From positions 28,638,148 to 28,702,147 of the forward strand of contig OX328124.1 in the NCBI GenBank assembly GCA_946811695.1: 64,000 nt of DNA, in the 5' to 3' direction. Below are positions 11,517 to 22,742 of the stretch, in pieces. The notes below the pieces were generated by a model that did no database searches, was not told the origin of the DNA, and saw only the letters and a list, made by a program, of their open reading frames with translations. Position 1 is the first letter of the stretch; each line of letters opens with the position of its first letter. Origin of the DNA: Gonocerus acuteangulatus (Eukaryota > Arthropoda > Insecta > Hemiptera > Coreidae). The position numbers and the translations under genes are program-made.

Positions 11517-12699
11517 GAGGAGCTTAGTATCAAAGTTGGACAACTCCACTTTTGCTTTTTTTACAGGAGAGGCAAAAAACCATATCTACTATATTAATGT
11601 CAGTATCATGGTGATTTTTTTTTATATGTTATTCTTATAGGCCTCTGAGACATTATTTCAAAGGCACTAAAAAATTATATAAGTATTAAGGCCGTAATTA
11701 CACTTTAAATAGTGGAGTTGTCCATGTTTGAAACCAAGTCATGGTGTTGTCTGTTTTTGGAACCAAAGGGAGCCATTTTAAAATTGAACCTATCCTCTTT
11801 TGAAACCAAACAAATATGAATTTGGTATGCTCGAGGGTGTTTTAATATAATGTAATTATGTCTAATGTATTAAATCAAAATTATATAGTTAAAAATTACA
11901 TGAAAAATCTTATTTAAATACAGTTTGACAAAACTGAAATGAAACTAAATTATCCTTATTTTATTAAGTTTAGAAAAAAAGTGGTACTTAGCTATCCTCT
12001 TCGCACTGTTTTACCTATAAATAAATAATAAAGAGGAATATGTCGAGAACAGTTACCAGTACCACATTAGCTGTTAATTTATTCACCCGAGGTCTTGAAA
12101 ATATATTTGGAACGATACATAGCTCTACCACTTGAGTAAAGTATGAATATTTTAAATTAAATACTTGCTGTTTTTCACGGTTGTTGTTATATAAAGCCCG
12201 TTTATTAATAAAATAATTATTCTATAGAATTGGAAGTGGTCTCATTCCACTCGGCACAAAAGAAATTCTTCAAAAATCATACCTAAATCAGAAAGATTCA
12301 AGTACCTAGAGGTTTTGTCCCAAAATCCTGCATTCGGAACCACAGTGTGCTGGATAACAGCTAGTTATTAATAAGAATTATCGCCAAATGCACTTATTAC
12401 AAGTAACTATAAACATTCCGCCATGATGGATTTGCAGTGCATGTTGGGAGCAGATTGCATGAATGCAAGCTTCTCATTGGCTACTGATGGAGTTGTCATT
12501 TTTTGAAACCAAACTATGTTGGAATTGTCCATATTTTGATTCTGAACAGTTGAAATAAACGCTATTTTACCTATTTTATGTCCGTTTTTAATGAAAAACA
12601 GTTATAAAATCGAATGCAGCATAAAAATCCACTTAAGAATCGAAAAAAAACTCAAAACTGAAAAAAATGGAGTTGTCCAACTTTGATACTAAGCTCCTC
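11517..12699. mobile_element. Inverted-repeat DNA element, about 1.18 kb
   Basis: Nearly perfect terminal inverted repeats of about 35 bp are present: GAGGAGCTTAGTATCAAAGT on the left, and its complement ending GCTCCTC at 12699. Both sides are flanked by ATAT. Variants of GGAGTTGTCCA with TTTGAAACCAA recur inside at about 11713 and 12490. No transposase frame remains, so this is non-autonomous; the superfamily is not identified. Confidence 0.75.
12300..12366 (+). mobile_element. Helitron-like 3' end
   Basis: The segment ends CACAGTGTGCTGGATAACAGCTAG followed by T, matching in pattern the 3' end at 8618. It is a short terminal fragment within the inverted-repeat element. Confidence 0.35.
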
Positions 12700-13664
12700 A
12701 TATACATATATTATTTCAATTTTCATAAATGAGGCATCATTTTATAGCTTTTCTTGACCGCTACACCGGAAATGTAAACAAATTACTCACATTTTTCAAA
12801 AACTTACAATTAAAAAAAAACTCGATTTTTTGAAATCCCTCCCTCGACCTACCGATTTGAACTGTTATGCAGGAAAATTATACAAATTACTCATATTTCA
12901 GTTGCGTTTCTAAAACTTGCAATTGACAAAAATGTTTTTTTTTTTAAATCCCACCCTCGACCTATCGAGATATATTGAAATGATAGCAATTTCATGCATC
13001 TATTACATCATTCCGATTTGATTTTAACTTAAAATATTGATTTAACATATTCAATCTGCTGACCTTTTTATAAGATGAATTTAATTAACTAACCATACGA
13101 TATGTACTTAACTAAGTGGCATTTAAGCAGGATACAGTGCGAATGCTTCTCACATGTCGAGTAGTAAAACTTTTTCCTTTTTGTTTAAGACTAACCGAAG
13201 AACGAACATTTTTTCTGTCGTCCCAATGAGTTAATCGCCATTCTCACGGAGCTTAAATTAAGTAAAAATTAAAAATCATAACATTTTCTGAAAACAATTA
13301 GCAAATAGTCATTACAAAAAACATATAGTTATTAGCAAAACATATAGCATAAAATAACATTACATGAACCTTTAAAAGAACATTTCCGGGTCCCCTAGAA
13401 TTACTCAAGGAATAAATGAAGCACCTAATGAACACTCAGCCTAATGACCTTGCCCGGATATACACCTCTAAAACCCGCAACACTCATCTGTCGTAATGGC
13501 TAGTCTTTTCAGGGGCCTTTTTTATTTAATGACTTCCTTTATAATTCATATTTCCTTCTGAAATGAGTTGTGTATTGTTGTTTTTTTCAATTTAGACGAC
13601 TATGTTTCATGAATTATTGTGTAATTATCTTTTATTATGAAGATTGCTTTATTTGGGGATTCCT
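12700..13664. other. Unassigned AT-rich stretch
   Basis: Two related blocks containing CCCTCGACCTA (about 12842 and 12955) form a local duplication of about 115 bp. No gene recognised. Confidence 0.5.
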
Positions 13665-14410
13665 CAAATCTTGTTAAAGTTTCAACAATCTGGCCATATT
13701 TCAAAGAATATTAACCCGATTCAAACTAAACTTACAGGATCCATAAATGTTCTAAAATGACACATATCCCTCCAATTGTGGTGTTTCTACATGTTCTGGA
13801 ATCGACGTTAGACACAAAAAAGTTTACGTTTTGTTTTTATTTTGAGGACCATTTTTTACTAGTACTTTATGAGATACAATAGTCATTTATATGGTTAAGA
13901 AAAGGAGTTTGTTTTTCTTATGAAAGAACCAAGGACGTAAAAATTGGATTATCTCAAGGCGAGATATTGAATTTCAAAATCGTTAATTTTTCGCTTACAA
14001 ATTTTAGTCTCTTCCGGACTGGGATTTTTTTTTCGACGATATTTGCCACATTAGAGTTTTTTGGGAGCTGATTTTAAATGTGTTTTTATATTTGGTGTAA
14101 AAATATTAGTTTACTTGAAAACGTAAATATATATATATATATATATGCATTTAATTGTCGAAATACAATTTATTGTTTAACGATTGTATTTTTACTTTAG
14201 CCTACTCTACAAAACAAATAAATAGTGAAACATTAATGTTGATATCACTATCTGAACTCAAGAAATAAAATAAAGCATTTTAAACCTATTCTATTTTATT
14301 TCTCGGCTCCTAAGCCGCATTGGACGGAACTCACGGACACGTGTCGACTATTTTTCGATGCGAAATCACCAGGAAAAAAAATGGGCCAAATCGGTGACCC
14401 CACCACTGTA
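13665..14410 (+). mobile_element. Family D element, uninterrupted copy (D1)
   Basis: Matches the complement of 22450-22304 followed directly by the complement of 17767-17155, the two halves of copy D2. Shared landmarks are GGCCATATTTCAAAGAATAT, ACATTAGAGTTTTTTGGG, ACACGTGTCGACTATTTTTC and ACCAGGAAAAAAAATGG. No coding capacity is recognised. An (AT)n tract lies at about 14126-14147. Confidence 0.8.
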
Positions 14411-15630
14411 TACTCTCCTTGTGAGTCACTATAATGTTGAAAAAGCATATCAAATATTGTGAGATACTGCTTTACTTTTGAGAAAGTAAAAATTAGACAT
14501 TTTGCACTTGTCCAACTAAATATAAATTTCATGTTGATTCTTTTTTATACTTTTCTTTAGATATTTTACAAGGTGTAGTTCTATATATAGGGCATATTCT
14601 ATTCAATCAACCTATACAAGGACCTCGTCACCTGACCTATGGAAAGATCAAAGGATGCGACCGTGAAATTGGGTTCAGATTTGGCTCGGAAAACTCAAAT
14701 ACCAAAGGTCCGCATATATTATCCCAAGATATATTGTTTTACAAATTCAATCTTAGGAATTTCCGAGATAATATAAGATACAATATATATTATACGTATA
14801 CTATAAGATGTTTGTTTTATAACATATAAATGGTATTTAATTGAGTTCACATCACTTTGAAATTTTCAAACATATTTTTTTGGTCAGTTTACACTACTAA
14901 CAATAATTTTATGTGTCTTATATTGTGAATATTTTCTATTATGTTTCTCAATAATTTTTTTAATGCATGAAAATAACCTCTTTCTTCATAGCCTTTTAAT
15001 TATGAGAAGAAAGAGTTCAGGTCGATACAAAAGATCTCTCAGGCTGAGAAGATCGATCTTCGATATCACTTGATCTTCGAAATAGATCGATCTTCGATAT
15101 GTATCGTTTTCTGGATTACTTACAATTACCTACGAAATTGGTTATTTTCGTTCTCTAGGGGTTCTGAAAGTAAAATGTTCTGGTCAACCTTATAAATGGA
15201 GATCCTCCCTATGAAGAGAGGGAGGAACCGCGCAAAAATACTATACTATTTTTTTTTTTTTTCTCTTGAGGTGAGTACTTTTTTTAAAAATAATTGTTCG
15301 AAATTCGTTATTTCTTCCACTGTCAAAAAGCAAAGGAAATGCAATGTTATTCTCCTAGGATTGTGTAATAGTGTGTTGATTAGGATAGTGGAAGGTTAGG
15401 ATTGCCACTAGGATTAGCTTATAGGAAGATAGCGGCCTAGATACCGCAGATTTGCAATTCCTTCATTTCCTCTCTTGGTCAGTCCATCACTAGCACTAAG
15501 CACAAATAGCTTTTGACAGTTTCGAACGGTCCTTCTAAGGTACAACAAGGCTGTTATTTGGGTACGAATTCTCCATTTCAGTTCTCAAACTAGTTTAAGA
15601 AAGAAATATGCATCCCCTTCCATTTATTTA
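14411..15630. other. Unassigned AT-rich stretch
   Basis: GATCGATCTTCGATAT-like motifs repeat three times at 15045-15105. Otherwise no gene or repeat is recognised. Confidence 0.5.
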
Positions 15631-15633
15631 TTA

Positions 15634-16143
15634 CTAGCTGAATACCCATGCTTCGTCGAGGCAGATAATTAGTTATTTTATTGCGTTAAATAGTGTATCA
15701 TCAAAATTAATGCTACCTTCTAATTTTGTGCAAAAGAATACAGCTCGGTTCCCGTCAAACTAGATGTTATTCATCAATTGATAAGTAATCAAAGTATAAT
15801 GTTTCTTGACAATGGGACGCTCCAGACCAGTATCAACCCCTATAGATAACCCGTTATCTATAGGTTACCAGCAACAGGAGTTAAATTAGTACAGGTTAAA
15901 ATTCGTTGTCAATAATAAATGTACGTTAAAATTTAAAAATTTATGTTTCCAAGATGTCATTTGGAAACATCCATTATATATCCGAGCATTACTAAGAAGT
16001 GTTCTGACTGGAGATGCTGATGGGTGAGGAGGCTGTGCAAGGTTTCGGGATATTATTACCTCGGATGGACCATCACTAGGTATGGCGAAAACTCTATGAG
16101 GGACAAAATCACAGTTTAGTTTTAGTAATTCAAGGTCTGCCAT
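15634..16143 (-). mobile_element. Helitron remnant
   Basis: On the minus strand the left side ends GGGTATTCAGCTAG followed by T, a Helitron-type 3' terminus. A fragment resembling the Helitron N-terminal domain lies 250 bases upstream. This suggests an internal deletion that joined an early coding part to the 3' end. Confidence 0.4.
15886..16143 (-). pseudogene. Possible Helitron N-terminal-domain fragment
   Basis: The frame contains CDFVPHRVFAIPSDGPSEVI and later ARIYNGCFQMTSWKH. The IYNxxFQMTS pattern resembles the Helitron-like N domain of animal Rep/helicase proteins. The frame then runs into AT-rich sequence without the expected GQIYH motif, so the protein is broken. The assignment rests on one short motif plus the Helitron-like 3' end nearby. 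Confidence 0.35.
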
Positions 16144-16176
16144 TGTAGATGAAACTAAAAATAATATTGAAATAAT

Positions 16177-16338
16177 GGGGTCTCCCGTAGTCTAGTGGCT
16201 AGCGCGCTGGATTTATAAGCGGGAGATGGTGGGTTCGATTCCCACCTCCGCCATGAATTTTCTCATCTCAAGGCTCGCTGAGAAAATTCCTCGCTGCACC
16301 CTGGATGTCGGCGCTAATGACCTAGAAGTAGATGCGCC

Positions 16339-16392
<54 letters not shown>
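16177..16392 (+). mobile_element. tRNA-derived SINE with long poly(A)
   Basis: The head resembles a tRNA gene: an A box in TAGTGGCTAGCGCGCTGG and a B box in GGGTTCGATTCCC (about 16231). An unrelated body ends GATGCGCCGT, then about 52 A. ATATTGAAATA occurs at 16164-16174 and 16406-16416, a likely target duplication. Two further copies lie at 29,984 and 41,311. Confidence 0.85.
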
Positions 16393-16394
<2 letters not shown>

Positions 16395-16546
16395 AAATAA
16401 TACTGATATTGAAATAGATACTGTACAATAACAGCTGTTCTGTTATCGTCCTAGCAAAGAAGGCCTGCATGCTCTGCAACCAACTAACACTTCAACCCTC
16501 TCTAAAAAAAACTTAAAAATTTGAATATATATAAAAAAAAACATTC

Positions 16547-16850
16547 TCAGAAAGTGTTTACATCGTAAAGGGAGTGTCCATGTAAAATTTCAAATTTTTC
16601 TATCAAGTAGTTTGGGCAGGGCGATGATAGGTCAGTGAGTGAGTGGCATTTGACAAATATATTGTAGATGGATAGGTCTTCACCACATTCTGTACATTCA
16701 GGCCTTTCTTCCCGCTTGAATAAGTAAGAATGGGTGAGACTAGTATGGCCAATTCCTACTCTCGACAGAACCACCTCATCCCGCCTACTGTCTTGAGACG
16801 AGGTTTTCCATGCCGAGGTAGTGTATTTATCTCTCTTAATTTGTTATCTC
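16547..16850 (-). pseudogene. RNase H-LINE C-terminal fragment
   Basis: The minus-strand frame carries RRDEVVLSRVGIGHTSLTHS, then a zinc-like CTECGEDLSIYNIFVKC segment. This tail follows RNase H in I/R1/LOA-type LINE polyproteins. The RNase H catalytic part is absent. The frame stays open upstream to about 16850 without a real start. A dead fragment. Confidence 0.75.
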
Positions 16851-16898
16851 TTTTTCCATTCCATTCATATTGCCACAATGAACATATTGGGCCCAGCC

Positions 16899-17060
16899 CA
16901 CACGGCGCGACTGTTCTGCAACTCGAGTTGCAAACTAGTTGCGTCAGAAACCAGTTTGCAACTGAAATGAAACTTCTTTCTGCTCACGGTGTGATTTTTC
17001 TACAATTAGAGTTGCAAACCAGTTGCGTATGAAATTATTTTGCAACTGAAACAAAACACG
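16899..17060. mobile_element. Harbinger-like MITE fragment
   Basis: Starts GGGCCCAGCCCACACGG and contains repeated GTTGCAAACTAGTTGCGT-type motifs. The related element at 22743-23095 ends in the complementary CCGTGTGCGCTGGGCC. No coding capacity. Confidence 0.5.
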
Positions 17061-17154
17061 GGAGTATATTGGCTTGTTGTAAATCAATTGCCAACAGTTT
17101 CGCAAGTGGTCTGTTTATTTAGTGCGCTACGTGTTTTTTGTAAGAACTTGCGAT

Positions 17155-17767
17155 GTCAGACTCACAGCGATGGGGTCACCGATCTGGACCATTTTTTTTC
17201 CTGGTGATTCTACACCGAAAAATAGTCGACACGTGTCCGAGCGTTCCGTCCAACACGCCTTGGAGCCGAGAAATAAAATGAAATAGGTTGAAAGTGCTTT
17301 ATTTTTTATATCGAGTTTAAAAAATACCGACATGACTCATTCATCAATTCATTTCTTTTATAGAGTTCCTAGATTAAAATAAAAATAAAATCGTTAAACA
17401 ATAATTTATATTTCATTAAATATATTCAAAAATATGCTTATGTTTTCAAGTAAACTAGTATTATACATTTTTTTATACCAAACATAATAGCAGAAATCAG
17501 CACCCCAAAAAACTCTAATGTGTTGAATATCATTGAAAACAAAAAATAATGATTTTTCCCAGTCTGAAGGGGACTACTAATGTAAGCGAAAAAGTAACGT
17601 GACGTTTTGAAACTCAATATCTCCTCTTGAGATCATCCCATTTTTAATTCATTGAAATCCTTAAAAGAAGAAAGACTCCTTGTTCTAACCATGTAAATGA
17701 CTATTGTAATATATCAAAATGTACTTCCAAAAATGGTTCTCAAAATAAAAATAAAATGTTAACTTTT
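17155..17767 (-). mobile_element. Family D element, part 1 of split copy (D2)
   Basis: The complement matches 13,800-14,410 of D1 over about 610 bp. The similarity stops exactly where the family A element begins. The rest of D2 resumes at 22,304. Confidence 0.8.
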
Positions 17768-17903
17768 TAGCGCGGTTCCTCCCTCCCTTCATAGGGAGGA
17801 ACCCCGCTTATAAGGTTGATCTCATGAAACAATCCGCAAGTGCCGACTAGAAAATTTCGCGTTTCAGAACCCCTAGAGACCGAAAATAACGGTGGTTCAA
17901 ATT

Positions 17904-17904
<1 letters not shown>

Positions 17905-17958
<54 letters not shown>

Positions 17959-17964
17959 TTATTT

Positions 17965-18010
<46 letters not shown>

Positions 18011-18020
18011 TTATTTATTT

Positions 18021-18076
<56 letters not shown>

Positions 18077-18090
18077 TTATTTATTTATTT

Positions 18091-18132
<42 letters not shown>
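17905..18132. repeat. (AT)n / (ATTT)n microsatellite in A1
   Basis: Four AT tracts separated by GTATATATTTATTTA-type interruptions. The open frames across it encode alternating tyrosine and isoleucine and are not genes. Confidence 0.95.
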
Positions 18133-18136
<4 letters not shown>

Positions 18137-18591
18137 CTGTACGCGGATTTCTGGCTTCCCTAATGGTCCGATTTTGATGAAATTTGATACAAAAATCCGT
18201 CGTCCAATTTGAAAGGTCAAGTTCTTTAACCAGCAAAATCCGCCCACTGGAAGATGGCGGTTGGGGCGAAATTCACGCAAAAAAAATCGTAACGCTTACG
18301 TTTTTGAGTTCATATGCTTGTAAGTAATCGTTTTATAGGCTTCTTGGCAAAGGAAAACGAATGAATTCATTTTCAATGCGATAGCTTTAACCGTTTTCGA
18401 GAAACTTGGAAAAATAGTTTGTGAATACCGTTTTTGGTTTGGGTACTTAGAATCATGGGATTCAGTTGAAACATTTTCTGCATGTTCTACTTTCATTAAA
18501 ACTAATATGTTGAAATTTTGGTTACGTTTGGAGTTAAGGAAGGGTTAGAATAAAATATTTTATTAACAGACATAAAAAGATTTGGTAACTT

Positions 18592-18973
18592 ACTGGTATA
18601 TCCTTCGCCGGATCCTTAATGCTCCCTTCTACGTCAACAATAGTATCATCCACCGAGACCTCGAAATTCCCTTTGTCGCTGAATTAGCTAAAACCCGATT
18701 CTCCACTTTTCATTCCAAGCTACCCTTTCATCCCAATCCCCTTGCCCAATCCCTTTCCACAGATGCGATCCCTTCCAATCCTCCGAGACGCTTGAAAAGA
18801 AAGTGGCCTAGAGACCAGCTGTAATACTTAAATAAAATATTTATAATTCCTCAGGGAGTGTCAGCAATGGCTGCCTTCTCCCCTCTATTCTTCCTTGTGC
18901 TAGTTTATGAGATACATATTTACTTATTGTATTATATGTAAACATATGTATACAGATTGTAAATATTCAATAA

Positions 18974-19010
<37 letters not shown>
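18592..19010 (+). mobile_element. Jockey-like LINE 3' end with poly(A) and TSD
   Basis: The last 230 coding bases, a short 3' UTR and a tail of 36 A have split an A-family unit between AACTT (18587-18591) and AACTT (19009-19013). Comparison with A3, where the sequence is continuous, confirms the insertion. Confidence 0.9.
18594..18824 (+). pseudogene. Jockey-like LINE C-terminal fragment
   Basis: The translation includes RRILNAPFYVNNSIIHRDLE, then IPFVAELAKTRFSTFHSKL and PRRLKRKWPRDQL at the end. It is the same family as the copies at 6,239, 32,590 and 57,078. No catalytic core is present. Confidence 0.9.
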
Positions 19011-19012
<2 letters not shown>

Positions 19013-19602
19013 TTGTATACTTTCCTTAATATCTCGAAAAAGGTTGAGAATCTTGGTAAACGGAAGAATACCATTAAAAAGCTTAATAAATGCTCTACAA
19101 AGAAGGTTCTGATGAAAGTTTTGATTCGGCGAAGTCAATCGGAGAAATAAGTGCTTAAAACGTTTTAGAGTTCATATGCTTGTAAGTACTTGTTTTATAG
19201 GCTTCTTGGCCTAGGAAAACGATTGACGCCATTTTTAAGGCGATAGCTTTAACCGTTTTTGAAAAAAACGGAAAAATAGTTGCTGAATAACGTTTTTGGT
19301 TTGGGTACTTACAATCATGGGATTCAGTTGAAACATTTTTTGCATGTTTGAATTCCATCAAAACTAACATGTTAAACTTTTGGTTACATTTGGAGTTAAG
19401 GAAGGGTTAGAATAAAATATTTTATGAACAGACATGAAAAATTTTGGGAGCTTCGTATACTTTCATTAATATCTCGAACACGGTTGGGAAATTTTGATAA
19501 GTGTATAGAAACTATTTGAAATCTTTCTAAACTCTCTACAAAAAAGGTTCTGAATCAATTTTTGATTAGGTTATGTCAATCGGAGAAATAAGTGCTTAAA
19601 AC

Positions 19603-21310
19603 TTCAAATACAAAAATCAGCAGAAAGGGTAGTTGACGTAATAGTTCGCACCTTTAAGGAAATTGGATTGAGCATAAATCCGAGCAAAAGCACTGCGATA
19701 ATTGTTAAAAAGGGAGTTCTCTGTAAGGACGAGCTCGCTCTTGAAAACGGGGAAAATATAACTTCGATCAGTGGCAGTGAACAAATAAAATATTTAGGAT
19801 GTTCATTCGATTCAGAAATTGCTTTTAAAGAAGATTCGGTACGCACATTGACAAGCAATTTAGAGCTACTGACATCCTCTAACCTGCTAAAGCCCGATCA
19901 AAAACTGAACATCATAAATCAGTATATTTTCCCTTGCCTCGTCTATCCATTCCAAACAGTGCCTCTCATTAAAATTCCTCAGTCCTTGCTGGAAGGTGTG
20001 GATGTCATAATTCGAAGGAGCGTAAAGGCAATAATAGGATTGCCTGCCAATGCTTGCAATTGAATGCTGTATGCACCTCGTCGATACAGGGGACTTGGCT
20101 TGCTTCGATGCCACTGGGAAGCTCCGTTGCAGCATTGGTATATTGCTCAAAAGCTCGACGGTGTTTCGGACGAATTATTTCATTCTTTTTTTGATTATAC
20201 TAAGGAGTCGTTCGAATGTGCCCAAAGACTCGAAATTCCAATGGACGTTATCGGCGACATGCATAACATAAAGAAGCTGAGGCAGACCTTGAGAGACAAC
20301 TCTTTCAATGAATGGGCTAACTCGAAGTGGCAGGGCATTGGAGTCCGACACTTCAAGGACTGTCCAAAAGCAAATAAGTTCATTTACAACAGAGAAGTTT
20401 TATCGGGCTCCGAATGGATAAATGCATTAAAAATCAATAATATTAATTATGCACCTCTTCGAGCTGTTCCTGGCAATAGCAGTGAACGAAGGGATGTTGG
20501 TCTCCTTTGTCGCAGATGTGGCAAAGAGAAAGAAACGCCAGCACATGTGCTGGGAAGTTGCGACCACAACATGCTTCTGGTTACACGTCGCCATAACAAC
20601 GTGAAGCACACTCTCATGGAGCTTATGAAAGACAATGGTCACGACTGCTTCGAGGAAGTTTATAGCATTGACGATGAAGGCTCCTCAAGATATGCTGACA
20701 TCGTTGCCTTCAAACGGAAATCCAAAACGGCTCTTATCATAGACCCAACGATTCGTTATGAAGGCAATGATAACAATCAAAGCCAAAACATAAACAAAGA
20801 GAAGCAAGCCATATACGAGAAGTGCATCTCTTACTATAAGGAAAAGTTCCGGGAGAGCTATGGATCAAGAGAATTCTCCGTGAAGGGACTATGGTTCGGC
20901 TCCCGAGGCACCATTCCCAAGGAAACAGCTGCTTTCTTCCAGGAAATAGGAATCAGCGAGGACATTCTAGGAAGAATAGCAGAATCAATTCTTATTGACT
21001 CACTCGCCATTATTCAGAACCACATATATGGCTGACCGCATATTTTCTCCTACCGTTTTAATTACTATTTAACTCTTTTGTATATTTATTATTAGTATTT
21101 TATTGCCCCCCCTCCCATTTGTATCACTAATTTCATCATTTTATATCATTTATATAATTTTTGTTGTTGTTTTACTCATTCGTTTATATAATTTTTTTCT
21201 TTTCATTGGAATACCCAGATTTGAAGGGTTGATTACTATGTTGTGTGTGGAGCAACCCAATTTAGTTGGGCAACCAAACTTTTCTGAAATAAAGTTTTTC
21301 TCTCTCTCTC
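19603..21310 (+). mobile_element. R2-like LINE, 5'-truncated
   Basis: A retrotransposon with a restriction-like endonuclease, inserted in A1 at the end of its second internal repeat. The 3' UTR (21036-about 21310) ends in GAAATAAAGTTTTT and a (TC)n tract rather than poly(A). It includes a short hairpin, CCCAATTTAGTTGGG. It is not in a 28S rRNA gene, the usual R2 target. Confidence 0.8.
19605..21035 (+). pseudogene. R2-like reverse transcriptase/endonuclease C-terminal half
   Basis: One frame of 477 codons is broken by a single in-frame TGA at 20061-20063. It starts in the RT thumb (IGLSINPSKSTAIIVKKG, IKYLGCSFDSEI). After the stop come YAPRRYRGLGLLRCHWEAPL, a CCHC motif at CRRCGKEKETPAHVLGSC, and a restriction-like endonuclease core, RYADIVAFKRKSKTALIIDP, whose two aspartates match the PD-(x)n-D pattern. 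It ends GLWFGSRGTIPKET and a helical tail. The fingers and YxDD palm are missing. The only disabling lesion besides truncation is the TGA, suggesting a fairly recent insertion. Confidence 0.9.
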
Positions 21311-21765
21311 TTATGAACGGGTTTTTGTAATTTTTGTCTATTTCACTTAGTTTTTTATTGCTTTTTATTTTTGTAATTTCTTATTTTGTATTTGCAAAGA
21401 AAATGTATGTGTGTGTAAAACAAGATAGGTAAAATGAGACTAATTTTCTGTTGCTAGAAATAATGAAAAGTTTTGGTAACTTCGTATATATCAATAGTTT
21501 TCAACAAAGGTTATATACTAAATATTGATAAAAAGTATTTAATTAGAAAAAAAAACAAGATTCCACAAGACTTTTTTTGGTCCATTTGTATCTACTCCAT
21601 AGACGTAATTAGGTATATTATTCTATATATTGACTCGTTATTCGTCAAGACTTTTATTTGTATCTACTAGATAGGCTTTATTCGGCATATTATTCTATAT
21701 AGGCTATATTAGGCAGGGTATTCTACTCAATCTTGAGTACTTCTTCTTGATCCTTCTGTACATGG
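21311..21765 (+). other. A1 body downstream of the R2-like LINE
   Basis: AT-rich. Part of it (about 21,360-21,470) resembles 61,860-61,960 downstream of A5, so it is family A sequence. The frame at 21473-21670 has no domain. Confidence 0.5.
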
Positions 21766-22011
21766 GCTTATATAGAAAACAAATTGGGGGGGGGCTGAGA
21801 CCATTTCCAAGGTATGGAATACTAAATATTTAGAACTTTGAATAGTTTTAGGCAACTAAAACGCTATTAAACGTAAAATAAAATATATTTTATCAACTAA
21901 GTGATCTTATTTAATTTATTTTTAAGGGTTTTACGACAAGTTTGTATCATCAATTCAAAATTTCGGGAGGGGCTGCAGTCCCCTCAGCCCACCTCTCATA
22001 TACGCCCATGC
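21766..22011 (+). mobile_element. Element B, copy B1 (G/C-run inverted-repeat element)
   Basis: Begins CATGGGCTTATATAG, followed by a run of 9 G and CTGAGACCATTTCC. It ends CTCATATACGCCCATG. The ends are inverted repeats of about 14 bp. The middle contains CAACTAAAACGCTATTAA and GTTTTACGACAAG. It lies inside A1. The superfamily was not identified. Confidence 0.75.
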
Positions 22012-22303
22012 TTCTATATCCACTAGAAAGGCTTTATTAGGCATATTTTGTATTGATTTATAGAGCATTGCTTTAGAATGAGAGCCGGATTGTGTAATTT
22101 CCGCTTCTGAGTATAAGTTAGCTACTGTCGGTGTCCCTGACGCTATAATATCGCTTTTATTCGAGATGTTCGAGAGGATTTTGACAATTTTCACGAGATA
22201 TATAAAAAAAATAAGTTTATTTCTTTTCTAAGCTTATCAAATGACATTAGGGACAAGAACGGAACCGCGCTAAGATGATGCAGTTCCTACGAGTCGGACT
22301 TTT

Positions 22304-22450
22304 TGTATATAACGTCAATCCCAGAACACGTAGAAACACCCCGATTGAAAGGTAATGTGCCACTGTATGGCCTTTATCGACCCTCCAAGTTTGGTTTGAA
22401 TCGGGTAAATATTCTTTGAAATATGGCCGGATTCTTGAATCTTTAAAAAA
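22304..22450 (-). mobile_element. Family D element, part 2 of split copy (D2)
   Basis: The complement matches 13,665-13,815 of D1 (CCGGCCATATTTCAAAGAAT, CCCGATTCAAACCAAACTT). It begins directly after the A1 3' end. Confidence 0.8.
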
Positions 22451-22742
22451 CTTAGTGAAATTTAAAATACCTTTTTTTTATATTTTTTTAATATTCACAA
22501 AAGTTGAATTTAGGGGTTTTTTCATGTGCGAAAAACGAATCTGACATCCGTTTTTAAATAAAAATTTCTTCACGTTAAGTTCTTGATGGCACATGTTGTT
22601 ATTGGCTATTTGGCTTAAATACACTTTACTTAAAACTGCCTTTATTTACATAACCCAACATAACATAGCTGAAAAACATATGTAATAAATAAACCTTCAT
22701 GTAACTAAGCAACCGCAAATATCGATAGAATGCACGGCTGTC
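22451..22742. other. AT-rich spacer
   Basis: Nothing recognised. Confidence 0.5.

Larger units (their letters stand above)
18303..19604 (+). repeat. Two internal repeat units of family A
   Basis: GAGTTCATATGCTTGTAAGT starts each unit (about 18303 and 19169), and each ends near GGAGAAATAAGTGCTTAAAA. The first unit is interrupted by a LINE tail. Single or partial units are found in the other A copies. Confidence 0.8.
17768..22303 (+). mobile_element. Family A element, copy A1 (Helentron-like)
   Basis: Starts TTAGCGCGGTTCC, followed at once by a hairpin with an 11-bp stem (GGTTCCTCCCT / AGGGAGGAACC). A TA-rich microsatellite and repeated blocks of about 430 bp follow. It ends GGAACCGCGCTAAG, ATGCAGTTCCTGCGAGTCGG, ACTTTT. 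The first 13 bases are the complement of the block 45 bases before the end. It is inserted in family D within a T-run. It carries a LINE tail, an R2-like LINE and element B1. No Rep or helicase frame remains. Confidence 0.8.

Noticed and set aside
16177..16260. Possible functional tRNA gene
   Set aside because: The A and B boxes are good, but the same head recurs with a shared unrelated body and A-rich tail at 29,984 and 41,311, so it is a SINE head.
17840..18212. Long frames encoding alternating tyrosine and isoleucine
   Set aside because: They are translations of an (AT)n microsatellite inside family A, present on both strands.
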